Shown here: piece by piece, positions 24,240-34,929 of the stretch
How the letters are laid out: each line of letters begins with the position of its first letter
Position numbering within the stretch: the first letter of the stretch is position 1
Assembly (NCBI GenBank): GCA_020698575.1
Contig: CM036242.1
Span: forward strand, 15,481,124-15,545,123
From: Bostrychus sinensis
Taxonomy: Eukaryota; Chordata; Actinopteri; Gobiiformes; Eleotridae
Reading direction: 5' to 3'
Length of the DNA: 64,000 nucleotides
The notes under the pieces: generated by a model
The model's database searches: none
What the model saw: only the letters and a program-made list of their open reading frames with translations
Told to the model about the DNA's origin: nothing
Made by a program: the position numbers and the translations under genes

Positions 24240-27206
24240 CTAAAGGTGAAATCTGTTTCTGACGTTAAAAACATAATAATATTGTGATATGTTAAACAAC
24301 AACTAAAAGCTTTAAGGTTAAAAGGTTTTAATGGCAAAAAAGATTGGCTATTGATGTTTTTTTTTTTTTTCAAAAAAGAAGACATTTTGGATGAGTGAGC
24401 CAATTAGTCAGCAAAACAAAATATATATATGGGATTGGCATATAGTAAAAAAGTTTGACCTGAGGAGGATCTAGTCTGGATCAAAACGTCTAAATAAAAT
24501 GCAGTCTGCTGGAGTAAGTGCACAGGTTTCCGTATGTGCATATACAGTTACAGTGACTTGAAGACTTCGTCCAATCAAACCCCAAAAAGGACATTTTAAT
24601 TAGCATGCTAATGCAGCTAACAGGTATTTTAACATTAAGCTGAAAAAAAAAAGGCTTTTGCATTTGTAGGCCTGCAAATGTGACCAGCAGAACCATGTTA
24701 GTCCCATTGTTCAGTATTTGCATATATTGCATGTGTATGTGGAGGAGCTAAATTTGATTACACATTGACCCAATCACCTTGATGCAATAAGGGCTTATAT
24801 TTCTTTTTCAGATAGCCCCACTGTAAAACCAAACACTTACAATATGTTGTCAAATCACTGTCATTAAATATAAGATAGTACTGGGTCATCCTTACTAACA
24901 AATGTGAAGTATTTACTGTAAGCCATGTGTACTTGTAGGACGCTGAGTCCGACAAGCAAAAATCTCCTCTGTATGTGAGGTAGCTGTCTGAATACTCCAG
25001 GTAACAAATCACAAAGAGCCCCATTGGGAGTACATCCATTGACTTTTGAGATGTGGAGCAGATATAACCTTGACATTAATGGGAGGTTTTCACATTCTCA
25101 ATTCTTATGGGGCTGACTATAATCTGTTATAGAGGTGGCTGAGACCCCCCCAGGGCCCCTCTGAAGCCTGAACCCCTGAAATAACCTTGTCTGGATGGGT
25201 TCAGTCCATCCTTCCCACTGTCCTCTTGATGTTTACCAAACCTAAACAGCTCCCCTTGGCCAGCCTCCGGAGAACAACACAGCAATTATTCCATGTGTAT
25301 GTAGATTGAATAATATGGCTTTTAATTGTCTTGTCTATTATAATTATGTCAAAGCTGTAACCTTTAATTAAGCATGTGCCAATTATTTTATTCCCTTTTT
25401 TGTCAGGAAGGATGAAAGTAATTACTGTCACCTTGCAAAGTATAAGTTGTAATTAATCCTTTTTCTGATTTCACCAAATCCCATTTTTGGTCATTACTGG
25501 CCTCCTAATCCTCTAAAGATTATAAAGCCGGGTAATTATAAAGAATGGATGTATGCTTGTGTTTGTGCGCCATCAGCAGAAGATAATTTCCTTCAAGAAA
25601 CAGCAAGGAAACTGTTCACACTGTATAGACAATCGTGGCATTATGTGACCTTTATAGTAAAATACAGGAATACCCATATTTTACTTTTTTTGGTTTTGTC
25701 TGATGTTGTGTGTTTTAGGCAGAATTTGCTATGCACTATGAAAATTTTGACAGAGCTGGGCTACTTCTACATTCTTAGATAGTCTTAGATAATAGGAAAA
25801 TCTTGGGGATGTTATGATGGTAAAACCAGACTCTATTATTGGCTACACTTATACAATACAGCCTCACAATGTTTTTGTTTGTTGACATAAAACAGGGTCC
25901 CTATCAGAGTCAAGATTAACGGCTGAGAAACTGCATTATGTAAGCTGAGGTAAGGCTTGTGTCCACTACAGTAATGCAATGTTGCTTTAAAGAAGTGTCG
26001 AAACCCTCAGAGCTGTTGGAGAAACAGATGATACCAGTGGTATCTGGGCACATGGACCCAGTGTGGGGCAGGGTGCAGTGTGGGTCTTTTTCAAAAACAA
26101 TTTATCAGACATGGCCAGGTGGGTTGTGGACCCAGAATGTGGGCCATTGTTGCAGGCCATAAAAACCCTGGATGTCTGGGGGATGTTGCCCCCTGTCTGG
26201 GAGCTCTGTGTAGCTGATATGTCCAGACTCAAACATGCACATTATGTATCTGAAAGGATGGTATAATCCGTTCCTATATATGCCAGCAGCCCCCCTCCCC
26301 ACTGCCAGCTCTTCTATTCATGTTTGCCTCTCTCAAGAGGGCCCTAAAAATGGTGCAATAGCATGCTTCTTCTTCAAGTTGAAATATGACAGAAAGCCAT
26401 CACTATAGTCCTCTGTGGACTTCCAGACACAAGGCTGGTTTGTTATCGGAGCCAGAGCCAACACTGTCCACTTTACATCAGGCTCTTTGATGCCAGGGTT
26501 TGGCCTTTCTCCATCCACATGTGTGTAGTTTGTAAATATAGAATCCAAACTGGGAGATTTAAAGTCAATTCAGCCATGGCCAAAAAAACTTTAGTCATAT
26601 TTACATTTCTGAATATGTTTTTAACTCAGTGTAGATGGTGTCTTACAGTATAACTTACAGTATACACTATAACTTACATTATAACTATCCCAGGCAAATT
26701 CTTGAATTTGTAAAAAGATTTGTTTTTGGTGGGATCCACACCATATGTGGTGATATACAGAAACTTTTTGGCCTAAATGATAAAAGTCAGTGCCAGCTCA
26801 GCAATTGTGGTTGATTACCTCACACAAACATGTAAAGCTAAAAGACACATTTTAATTTAACACACAAGTTAGTGATATCAAGAGCATATTTTTCTGTGAA
26901 TATATTGATTTTATATTCATATAAACTTTCTAAAGTGATGCATATCATTATAGTTGGATAGTAGAAAAATAAAAGGGATACATCAATGCAGTAAATGAAT
27001 GGTTTATGTTATCTTCACTAGCTACATATACCAGGTTCTGGTTTAGTTGCTGTGGCATTCCCCCTGAAAACTACAAACTTTAAATTGTTTAGCTATAAAA
27101 GACTATATTAGATCTACTTTTACAAATTACACAACTGTCCCAATGACTTTGGAGATACTAGAGATGAAGATGACATAAACACATCTGTTTCTTTTTTCTC
27201 TTCTAG
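24240..27206. other. Upstream region of the HMG-box gene
   Basis: Mostly single-copy, AT-rich sequence. Earlier exons of the HMG-box gene, if any, should lie here or further left, but none is convincing. Contains the candidate conserved element at 25195-25535 and a moderately GC-rich part at 25950-26550 with open frames on both strands and no support. Confidence 0.35.
25195..25535. other. Candidate conserved non-coding element
   Basis: Dense AT-rich homeodomain-like cores (CAATTATTCC, CTTTTAATTGTC, CCTTTAATTAAGC, AAGTAATTACTG, GTAATTAATCC) in otherwise complex sequence, repeat-free. Confidence 0.25.
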
Positions 27207-27254
27207 ATGAATGGTGATCTGGTTGCCCCGGCATCAATGCTGCATCCAGTTGGA
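27207..27254 (+). CDS. Candidate upstream exon of the HMG-box gene
   Basis: A strong polypyrimidine tract ending TTCTCTTCTAG (to 27206) precedes an open stretch reading MNGDLVAPASMLHPVG, in the only frame open from the acceptor. The best donor is GGA|GTATTA at 27255 (phase 0); an alternative AA|GTAGAT at 27262 leaves phase 1. The first codon is ATG, so this could be the start codon or an internal methionine in an exon preceded by others. Only the acceptor and the composition support it. Confidence 0.4.
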
Positions 27255-28455
27255 GTATTAAGTAGATGCTAAAAAACATAACTTAGCACACATTTTTTTC
27301 TGATTGTACACTGCCTATTGTACTTCAATTCTTATCTATAGCAACAGACAAATGATGTACAAATTTGTAGCAGAGCCCTCTGCCTATATCTCTGCTCTGC
27401 CTATAGCACCCAGCACTGTCACTTCAAGGTAAATAACTAGACAAATATAGGGGAATTTCTTTGATTGCCTTACTCTGTGCAAGCACTGTTTTGTACTATA
27501 TGTAGGAAGTGACAGTGTGGCTGTAACGACATTGCTGAAAGCCTTATATTAAGAAGCCCCCAAATGCCTTCATGTTGTACAAAGCTGAGCAAAGGCTAAG
27601 AGTCACAAAGGAACTTAAGATCACAGACTCCGCTGCAGTCAACAAAGAGATCGGACAGAGAGTAAGTGTGCAACCTTTAGCAGAACAAATATTCAAGTGT
27701 ACTATGTTTCCTCCAATTGAACTTAAACAGTAGTTTTCAAAGTGATTGTGGGACACAATTTATTCCCTGATTATTGTGTAATCCACTTTTTCAGAAATGG
27801 CAGAAGTTCTCAAACATAGAACTACTGTTACTTCAGAGAAAGTTAAAAAGGTAGCACATGGCTACATGGAAAAAATGTATAGTTACTCTCCACCAGTACA
27901 CCTTTTAGGGAACCAAAGTTATTATTTGACTACAACCATTCATTATCATGACCCACTTTTGATTTCCTACCTACCAGTTGAAAACCGCTGATTTAAAGCA
28001 TGCATTTCATAATTTAATGTCCTATTTCTTTGCAGTGGAGGATGCTGTCTGAGGCAGAGCAAGCCATGTATTTTGAACAGGCGCATGCTGAAAGAAGGGC
28101 TCATGCAGCAAAGTACCCTGATGGATCACTCTATGACAACCTTGTAAGTACATTTTGTTTCCATAGAACTGTAAGTTAATAGTAAGTTAATAACAGATCA
28201 TCAAAAACTGTCTATGCTGTTTTTAGGGGAGGAAGGACAGGAGAAAGAGGACCACCTTCACAACTAAATTACATCATTTTAAGTTTCAAAATACTTCCTG
28301 GTCACTTCATTTCATTGTTTTGCTTAGTGGGATTTTGTTTGCAATATATTTCAGCACCTGCATATAACAACAATAATACAGCTCCTGTAGCACCAGTCTT
28401 CAGCCACGTCCCTTCCTATCAGTCAGCACCGAACAACTCTGGACCTGTTACCTAG
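27207..28455 (+). CDS. TCF/LEF-type HMG-box gene, multi-exon, possibly decaying
   Basis: A spliced gene encoding a complete sequence-specific HMG box of the TCF/LEF kind. Exons seen: 27207-27254, 27342-27428, 27542-27661, 28036-28143, 28227-28263 and 28355-28455, with AATAAA just beyond. The box starts PYIKKPPNAFMLY, continues through DSAAVNKEIGQR and WRMLSEAEQAMYFEQ, and ends in a basic tail GRKDRRKR, as in TCF/LEF proteins, which bind DNA in the minor groove in the nucleus. The N-terminal beta-catenin-binding region is not seen, so a Wnt role is not implied. The central 108-nt exon lies between GQR and GRK, the position I recall for vertebrate TCF/LEF genes, so descent by DNA duplication is likelier than retroposition. 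Oddities: the YPGWS motif of LEF1 is YPDGS here; the donor at 28264 is CT not GT; upstream exons have frame conflicts. It could be a divergent functional copy or a recent pseudogene. The HMG identification is firm; the status is open. Confidence 0.72.
27342..27428 (+). CDS. Candidate second exon of the HMG-box gene
   Basis: It lies between an acceptor (CTTATCTATAG to 27341) and a donor (AAG|GTAAAT at 27429). Two frames are open. The phase-0 frame (QQTNDVQICSRA...) joins both neighbours without a frame change but is cysteine-rich and does not look like a natural linker. The other reads YKFVAEPSAYISALPIAPST, which looks like the proline/serine-rich region expected before an HMG box, but its phases do not match the neighbouring exons. 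I suspect the second is the ancestral frame and that small indels have accumulated. Confidence 0.42.
27542..27661 (+). CDS. HMG box exon 1 (N-terminal half of box)
   Basis: Forty codons, beginning PYIKKPPNAFMLYKAEQR and ending TDSAAVNKEIGQR. This covers the minor wing, helix 1 and the start of helix 2 of a TCF/LEF HMG box (KKP.NAFMLY and SAA.N...G.R are hallmark residues). The donor is canonical, AGA|GTAAGT at 27662, phase 0. The acceptor is less certain: GCTGAAAG to 27541 permits phase 0, while an in-frame TGA at 27536-27538 excludes a simple 5' extension in this frame. Confidence 0.8.
28036..28143 (+). CDS. HMG box exon 2 (C-terminal half of box)
   Basis: Exactly 108 nt (36 codons) between TTTCTTTGCAG (to 28035) and CTT|GTAAGT (28144), phase 0 at both ends. 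It begins WRMLSEAEQAMYFEQAHAER and ends YPDGSLYDNL, matching helices 2-3 of LEF1-type boxes. Every splice feature is canonical. The PGWS tryptophan of TCF/LEF proteins is replaced (YPDGS), so DNA affinity may differ. Confidence 0.85.
28227..28263 (+). CDS. HMG box basic-tail exon with damaged donor
   Basis: After the acceptor GTTTTTAG (to 28226) the frame reads GRKDRRKRTTFT, the equivalent of the basic tail after the TCF/LEF HMG box that adds DNA contacts and nuclear import. To join the proline-rich last exon in frame, this exon must end in phase 1. The only matching place is after 28263, where the intron starts CTAAAT, one base from GTAAAT. Other GT dinucleotides in the interval give the wrong phase or an intron of about 28 nt, too short to splice. 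Without splicing the frame runs on to a TAA near 28363. Confidence 0.6.
28355..28455 (+). CDS. Last coding exon of the HMG-box gene
   Basis: It follows the acceptor GCAATATATTTCAG (to 28354). With phase-1 entry it reads PAYNNNNTAPVAPVFSHVPS..., a low-complexity proline/asparagine/serine tail, to a TAG at 28453-28455. The other two frames stop early. AATAAA polyadenylation signals follow about 47 and 67 bases after the stop, which supports a true gene 3' end. Confidence 0.6.
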
Positions 28456-28501
28456 CACACATCAGGACACTACTGAACAGCATTCTTTTCTTTGTCAGCA
28501 C

Positions 28502-28527
28502 AATAAACAGTGGAATTCACAAATAAA
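28502..28527 (+). other. Polyadenylation signals of the HMG-box gene
   Basis: Two AATAAA hexamers at 28502-28507 and 28522-28527, just after the TAG at 28455, followed by a T-rich stretch from 28540. The spacing fits a short 3' UTR. Confidence 0.55.
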
Positions 28528-28529
28528 CA

Positions 28530-29998
28530 TCTTATAGTGTTTTTTTTTTGTTTTTTTTTTCTCTCTCTCTTGGTGTAAGTTCTAAGGACAGTGGCTTTTA
28601 GGTTTGAGGGTCAAGCCAACATTTTAATTTCTTTAAAACACTGATAGACTATTTTTCTATGAATGCTTTGAGACATTTTTTATTTTTATTTTTCAAACTT
28701 AGCAAGGTGCGCCCAGGTAAACAGGAAACAAAACACATCAATCTACAGACTGCATTGGCGCCCACTTTCACACACACCCCCTCAAAAATGACAAGAATGT
28801 TATAACCAGAATATCCATCAAACAGAGTTGACAAATTGATAAAAATCAGCAAAGAATAGGGCCTATGCATCTGCTTAGTTTGTTAGGAGGGGCCATTGTC
28901 TCTGTTCCTGGGGAGTGTCTTCTCTGCTGTGTTCATCCATGGCTTCTGGTTTAGAAAAACCCTCATGAGTTTTCTCACAGCGACTGTTCACACAAGTGGA
29001 GTAAACAAGATAGTTTCAGTATATTCATCCATTTTGTTGCATATGTTTTTATGTTATGTTAGTAAAGGCATTCTGATTGTAACATGATGATGATGATTGA
29101 GATATACATAACAGTATTTGTATCATCATCTGTATCTGTTAGTATTTAAGCTTTGAGGACTTAATTCTTTAGGAAGAAATGATTGAATGAAAAATTATCA
29201 AACTATGTTCATTTATGCTTCTCCTGTAATGTTAATAGAATGTCCCTTTTGTATGACCTTTACATGCTAAGCTCTTGTTAAGACATTAAAACACCAATCA
29301 TTGCAGTCTTCACTTAAATAAATTGCATCACTGACTGCAATTTGTATTCCTCTCACAGAAAACTGTTTCTCCTAAAATGGAAGAGTATTTATGTGTTTTT
29401 TTTAGCCCGCCTAGTTCCTCATTCTCTCCCTCACTGTCACTTCAGCTGCTGGCTTTCTCAGTGATGAATCTCAATTATGCCAAGGTCACCTTTCACCGCC
29501 GTGATCTCGCCGCGGCTTTATTGGAACTGGCAGTACTTCCACACTGTCATGGCCATGCTTATTGTCAGCTTCTGCACCCTCAAAAACAAAACTGCCAAAT
29601 AAGTAAATAAATTGAAATGAATAAATTGAAAAAAAGTTACAATGGCTGTTTGGCCAGCACAATTGGCATAACTGCTTCAGGCTCAGGCTAATGATTCCTG
29701 ATTGTTTTCGATTTGTGCAATCCAAAAAGTGAGGGGAAGTGTTCAGGGACAGTTCATTCACTTGCCATCCAGATGATTTTGTACCCATTGAATGAACAGA
29801 CCAGTAAAAATGAGAGATAATAGGCCAGCTACCACCTGGATTCATAGAAGTAAATCACTGCAATTATACATTTTATTTATGGGCTCAGGATTAGCTCTAC
29901 TGGTCAGGCCACTACACTTACATGCTTATCTTATCCCATATAATGCTATATCAACATTTTTTGAGTTTTTAACCATGTTATAAAAGCATACCTGGAAA
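28530..29998. other. Region downstream of the HMG-box gene, nothing recognised
   Basis: Begins with T-rich and (CT)n sequence at 28540-28570. No gene or repeat family recognised; a short (GAT)n occurs near 29085. Confidence 0.4.
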
Positions 29999-30030
29999 AC
30001 TTTTTTTTTTTTTGTTTTTTTTTTTTTTTT
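29999..30030 (+). repeat. Poly(T) tract
   Basis: About 32 bases of T with one G. Confidence 0.8.
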
Positions 30031-30286
30031 GCATTTGTGCATGTTTGAGTAATCGTGTTTGCTGAGCCAATCCTTTCTGAAGACCTGGAAATGCTCAGTC
30101 TCACAGCTCTACATAGATATAGACCCCCGCACTCATTCTGATCATTTCAGTGCTTATATTATCAACACTACAAAGCCGTCAGCTCATTTATCTATCTGTT
30201 AGCATCATGTTGCTAATAGTTGTGCTAATTAGCCATTTTATGTCTTTTTTACGTATACCATATGTTCTGTAATTTCCCCATCGTTG

Positions 30287-30303
30287 CCAGCAGGGGGTGC
30301 CAG
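30287..30303 (+). promoter_or_regulatory. CTCF-like motif
   Basis: CCAGCAGGGGGTGCCAG is close to the vertebrate CTCF core (CCASYAGRKGGCR). Single motif matches are often unbound. Confidence 0.35.
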
Positions 30304-30552
30304 ACACTGAATCCAAGCATTCTCCACAAATTGAAAGGAACAGCTCTCCAAAAGAAAATGTTTTCTATACATATACATTATTTTAAGTTACAAAACATGA
30401 AATATCAACACAAAGGTGTCTACAAGCAATTTAAAAAGCCTGGAAAAATTACAATATATAACCTTTAAAAGTAATTTTAAAAATCACAAGAGACGCTGGC
30501 AACATCATTCCATATACTCTTGTACCTTAGTGTAGACAGACAAGTATTAATT

Positions 30553-30663
30553 GTTTCTGGTTTTGCCATAAAACACCATTATGCGCTGTATTATGAGCAA
30601 CTCCGTACTTATTTCTGAATGGGGACAGCAACAGAAGGCAGTTGTACAAAGACACACAGCAGA
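30553..30663 (+). repeat. Interspersed repeat, copy B
   Basis: The partner of 20529-20632, same orientation. Confidence 0.6.
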
Positions 30664-31284
30664 TAAACGGCTGTGATTGGCTGGTTCCTGATCAGCTGAG
30701 TGGAAATGGTTCACTATGGCTGAGGAACCAGACTCTCCTGATTTAGAAAATGAGGTAAGGAGGAGCTGGCTGGCCAGGCTAATGCAACATAACAGACTAG
30801 GGTGACCACCTCTTCCACTTTTGATTGTACTGCACAGCCATTTAAACATCTGTCCCTCCATTTCACTTATTAACAGGGCTGAAAGTAAGCCGGTACGGCC
30901 CGGTACTACGTACCGACATAAGATTTAGAGGGGGTACGCAGTACCGGGTAGAAAGAGATCAGCTGTCCGGTCTTTGCAGCTTTTACACACATTAGAAAGC
31001 AGCCGCAGACCGCGGACGCTTTTATGAGGAAAAAAATAAACTCTGACACTAAAGCATGTGAACCAGGCTGTGCTTTATCTCATCATATATGTGTCTGTGT
31101 GTTTTTGTGTGGCTTATGATCGCTCCGTGATGTGATTTAATGCACAGAACGTCCCTCTCTGCTCTCATCATTCACTGATTGTCTCGCTTCCTTAAACAAA
31201 CGCATTGAGCATTGCGCGTCTTAAGCCCAAAGCACACCTGGAGTGCCGCCTAAAATTACACCAAACGCTTGAAAAGGTTTTAAT

Positions 31285-31360
31285 CAGTGGTCCTCAACCC
31301 GGCGATCGTGATCTACCGTCGATTGTAAAAGCAGTGCGGGTAGATCGCGGAGCCATGTCT
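31285..31360 (+). repeat. Repeat fragment nested in the hAT element
   Basis: CAGTGGTCCTCAACCCGGCG followed by ATCGTGATCTACC and GTAGATCGCGGAGCC resembles an end of another hAT-type family (CAGTGGTTCTCAACC ends). Only one end is clear. Confidence 0.4.
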
Positions 31361-31886
31361 TTCCAAATAAAGTCATTTGCCTATGGCATTTGAATGACAC
31401 GCAGATGAATCAGTCTGAGCTTCTTTCTAAAACACGAGACACCGCGGAAGCGCGAGGAAACCGCACGAGCTACGAACTAAACAGAATACAAGCAACTTAA
31501 TAACAATCAGAGTTCTGGCCGCTTTCACTTCAGTTCTGTTGTGGAGGCTGCGGGCGGCTCGCGCTCCGCGGCCGCTCTGAACACTGCCATGGGGCTGACG
31601 CACACACACACACACACACACAGGAGGAGAGGCAGCGGTATCAGGGAGGAGACAGGTGAGGAAGGTGTCAGAGCCTGATGTATGTCACCTATTTGCTTTG
31701 TTTTTGTTACTGCAGAAGTACGGGGGCCATGTGTGCGCCTCATAGAAAACAATAGGGGCATACATATTTTTTGACGTGCGTCCGGTGTGTGTTGGCCTTT
31801 ATAGGGTGCGTTTGATTTGTTTTCCAACACTGTTAAACCCTGTATAAGCCATGTCTATATTTTTCATTTATATCTGCTTTTTCTGC

Positions 31887-31890
<4 letters not shown>

Positions 31891-31961
<71 letters not shown>
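31891..31961 (+). repeat. (TA)n microsatellite
   Basis: About 71 bp of alternating T and A inside the hAT element. Confidence 0.95.
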
Positions 31962-31964
<3 letters not shown>

Positions 31965-32023
31965 GGCATAATTTGTTATAGTACCGGCATAAGCAAAAAT
32001 CTACTTTCACCCCTGCTTATTAA

Positions 32024-34298
32024 GATAATGTCCCTTTTTTCATTGGTGCTCAGTGGCTCTTATAAAAAGTGAGATTCAAGGTAAGAACAATGAGGTAAGG
32101 TCAGTATTCCTTGTGTAAAATGTAGAATAAATATTTGAGGGAATCCCATCTTGCTGGGTTGAATACATGTCTAGTCTGTAGCTGCCCCTGTGTTTCAGGA
32201 CAGGCCTTTCCTGGAGCTGGGGTTGGTGTTTTGAGAAAATGCAGAGAGATTTTTTATTTATTTATTTATTTTCTGTTCCACCTATATATCAATGAATAAA
32301 CTCTCAGTAAAGACATTATTTGGAAAATGTATATTTTTGGAATAAAAACAGCACATTATATGTTTTCTAGGCCTTAAACTGAAGCAACGAGTATCTCAGT
32401 AATTTGGTAAATTAGATTTGTATATCGACACATTTATGTCTTGAGATGTCCTACCTTGTCCCACCAAATCACACAACTTGTCCCACTTTTTGTACTTTTT
32501 GAGGTGGTCATCCTAATCCAGACCTGGGTTTGGAGTTTAGATGTGAAAACACTCTAAATAACAGTGAATAGTTACTAGCCAGCTTAGCCTTGTTAAAAGT
32601 CACAGCTTTTGAGTCTCTCTCTTGAGTTAGAACCTTTCATTATACATTTTCTTGCAAGTTAATTAAGATATTTACTTGAATTGACTTGTTTTTTTGTTTT
32701 TTTATTGCAATTGTATACCAGCACTATACTACTACACTTACTACCAATGCTTATCTTACATGTAGAAATAAATCGCTAGAGACACAGGCCAATTTGGCTC
32801 TCTACAAACAAGCCTTGAAGTGTGTGTGGGTAGACATCCACCATTCGCTTCTGATGATGATGATGATGATGATTGGACTGTGAGTAATTGTATTCAGTGT
32901 AGCATCTGTTGCTAAGAGAAGAGAATGAGCCGGGGAGGAGGCTTGTGGGGAAATAGTTAGCCTCACAATTGACAGTGACACGCTGATAAGCAGTGTGTTA
33001 GTTGAACCAATAGTCCTTTGATGAGCCAGTGATAGAACTCGTTAGACCAGCGTTGGACCATTTACCTCTGTGATGTATCTTATTTGTCCGTTCTCTAACC
33101 ACCCACACATCCTCCCGAAGCTGTCTCCCTTCAAAGGCGTCAGATCTTAATGGCGCTACAAATACAAAGCTCGCATTGACTTCCTCCCTTCATCATTAGG
33201 CCATTCTCAGCATACTCGTGTGTCTCCTTAGAATCACAGGAATATGAAAACAGCTATTTATTTTACATCAACTCAGCTTTTTTTTTTTTTTTCAAATAGA
33301 CATGACAGTTTAAAAGGGACATGCTGCAGTAAATTTGCTAAGAGAAGCCTGGATCTTAGCAAAAACAATGGCTTCACTTATACTTTTCAACAGCAGTAAA
33401 TGAATAGGGGCAAAAACAGCTGCCAAAATAGTCTGAGGCCATTTGTGTTCTGCCCAATCGAATGTCTGTCTCTGAGTCACAGGTCTAAAAGTCATGAGGA
33501 CTAATAGAGGCTGGAGAGGAGCGGCCAGTGTCTCCTAGACATATATAATGGCAGAGGATTGAACATCATATTGTCCAGATGGGACTGAGAGAAACACAGG
33601 GCTGCTGTTTTTTTTCTCAAAGCCAGTTCTTGAAGCTTTTCTGGGCAAGATTTTATTTTCCTCATGTAACTGTCAGTGCATTAAAGGCATTTCTGCTCAA
33701 AACAAAGTACTTAGAAAATATGGCCTTAATATAATTCATAGCTTTCTCGAACTAGTTCATGGGCAAATTAAATTAAATTAAAAAATAAGGATTGTTTTTT
33801 TCTCTCATCACATAAGTGTTAAGTCTCATAAATAAGCAGCACATAGCTTTTAGTCAAACAATAAGCTAGCATCCTTTTTTTCAAATATGTTTTTACTTTT
33901 TAGTGTGCCAGTAGATTAAAATCCTTATTATAACAGGAAATAACTGTGTCTTTCCCAATTAAGGGGACACTGAAATGCAGAACAAAATGTTTGCCTATAT
34001 GCTCAATGCAAACATTAAACAACATGAGCAAAGCAGTAGCTGTGTGCATTACCCTTGCACTGACAATTCACTTATTTTAGTTTTAGCCCTCTTTGTCTCC
34101 AGGTCTAATTTAAAAGATGCAAAATACAATTGAGCCTAACTTGTGTTAAATTTGATTTCACAATAAGAGCATTCAAAATTAAAAACTAAAATTTGACCAA
34201 AACTAAAGTAGCTTTTTGCACATCAACCAAAAAATACACATCACACTATTCTAAAGGCCAAAATAAAGGAGAGGTCTTGCCATTGACAACATGGTTTC
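32024..34298. other. Gene-less stretch, nothing firm
   Basis: AT-rich with a short (GAT)n run near 32852-32873 and a T tract near 33279. The part at 33050-33250 is more complex. No exon supported. Confidence 0.4.
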
Positions 34299-34402
34299 AA
34301 GTTTCATTATACTGTGTAAACCCTTCCTACTAGAGGATAATAGACAGACTCATCTTCAAACACACCACTGTCTCTGTAAATGCCAAATACGCCCAAACCT
34401 TT
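34299..34402 (+). repeat. Interspersed repeat, copy A of a pair
   Basis: AAGTTTCATTATACTGTGTA and later AATGCCAA followed by CCAAACCTT recur in order at 38963-39069, same orientation. Confidence 0.6.
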
Positions 34403-34929
34403 TCTCTTAGATGGATGGCAAACTGTAAGCTCTGTAAGGGAGTTTTCTGTCTCTAGTCTTCAACCATAAAAAGTCTAGGACCCCATGAGAGACGGGCTGC
34501 CATCCTGATCACAGAGCTGCTGCTATTTCACTGGGCTCTAAGAAGTCTGAGACAGAACGATGTGTTATTTTATGGCGTGGGCTTGAGGTTGACACTGTGT
34601 AAAGAGCTGTTCACATCATATAGCTGTCAAAAATGGGCATACCATGTGCAGACGTCATGTGGACCACACCCTGTGGTTTAAATACCAGTAAGTTTACAAT
34701 CTATATAATCTCCAGTGTTTTATCCTGTAATGTTTGAGCCACCATCTGTTTTTAGGACTATAGGTTTCTTATTAGGCTACGATTAATCTGTCTTTTTTCC
34801 TCCTCCTCATGTACTGGAGATGGGGCTAGAGCCTATTCAAATGTCATTTTGAGCCCCATTAACTGTTTTCAGTTGGACAATAGCAAGGGGCCATATAATT
34901 CCGTCCAGCTGAGCATCTTGTTGGGCAGT

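Larger units (their letters stand above)
30874..32015. mobile_element. Non-autonomous hAT transposon (1,142 bp)
   Basis: Terminal inverted repeats CAGGGCTGAAAGTA (30874-30887) and the inverse of CAGGGGTGAAAGTA (ending 32015) differ at one of 14 bases. The flanks are a perfect 8-bp target duplication, CTTATTAA (30866-30873 and 32016-32023). Inside are GTACCGG-type subterminal motifs, an (AC)n and a (TA)n tract, and a GC-richer interior with no transposase. The exact duplication suggests a fairly recent insertion. Confidence 0.88.

Noticed and set aside
26333..26548. Minus-strand frame with protein-like middle part
   Set aside because: No domain recognised, no acceptor or donor in register; left as part of the unannotated upstream region.
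30716..30755. ATG followed by MAEEPDSPDLENE and a GTAAGG donor
   Set aside because: Only 13 codons, close to a repeat, no promoter or following exon; too short to support.
31525..31830. 101-codon minus-strand frame
   Set aside because: Lies inside the hAT element and crosses an (AC)n tract.
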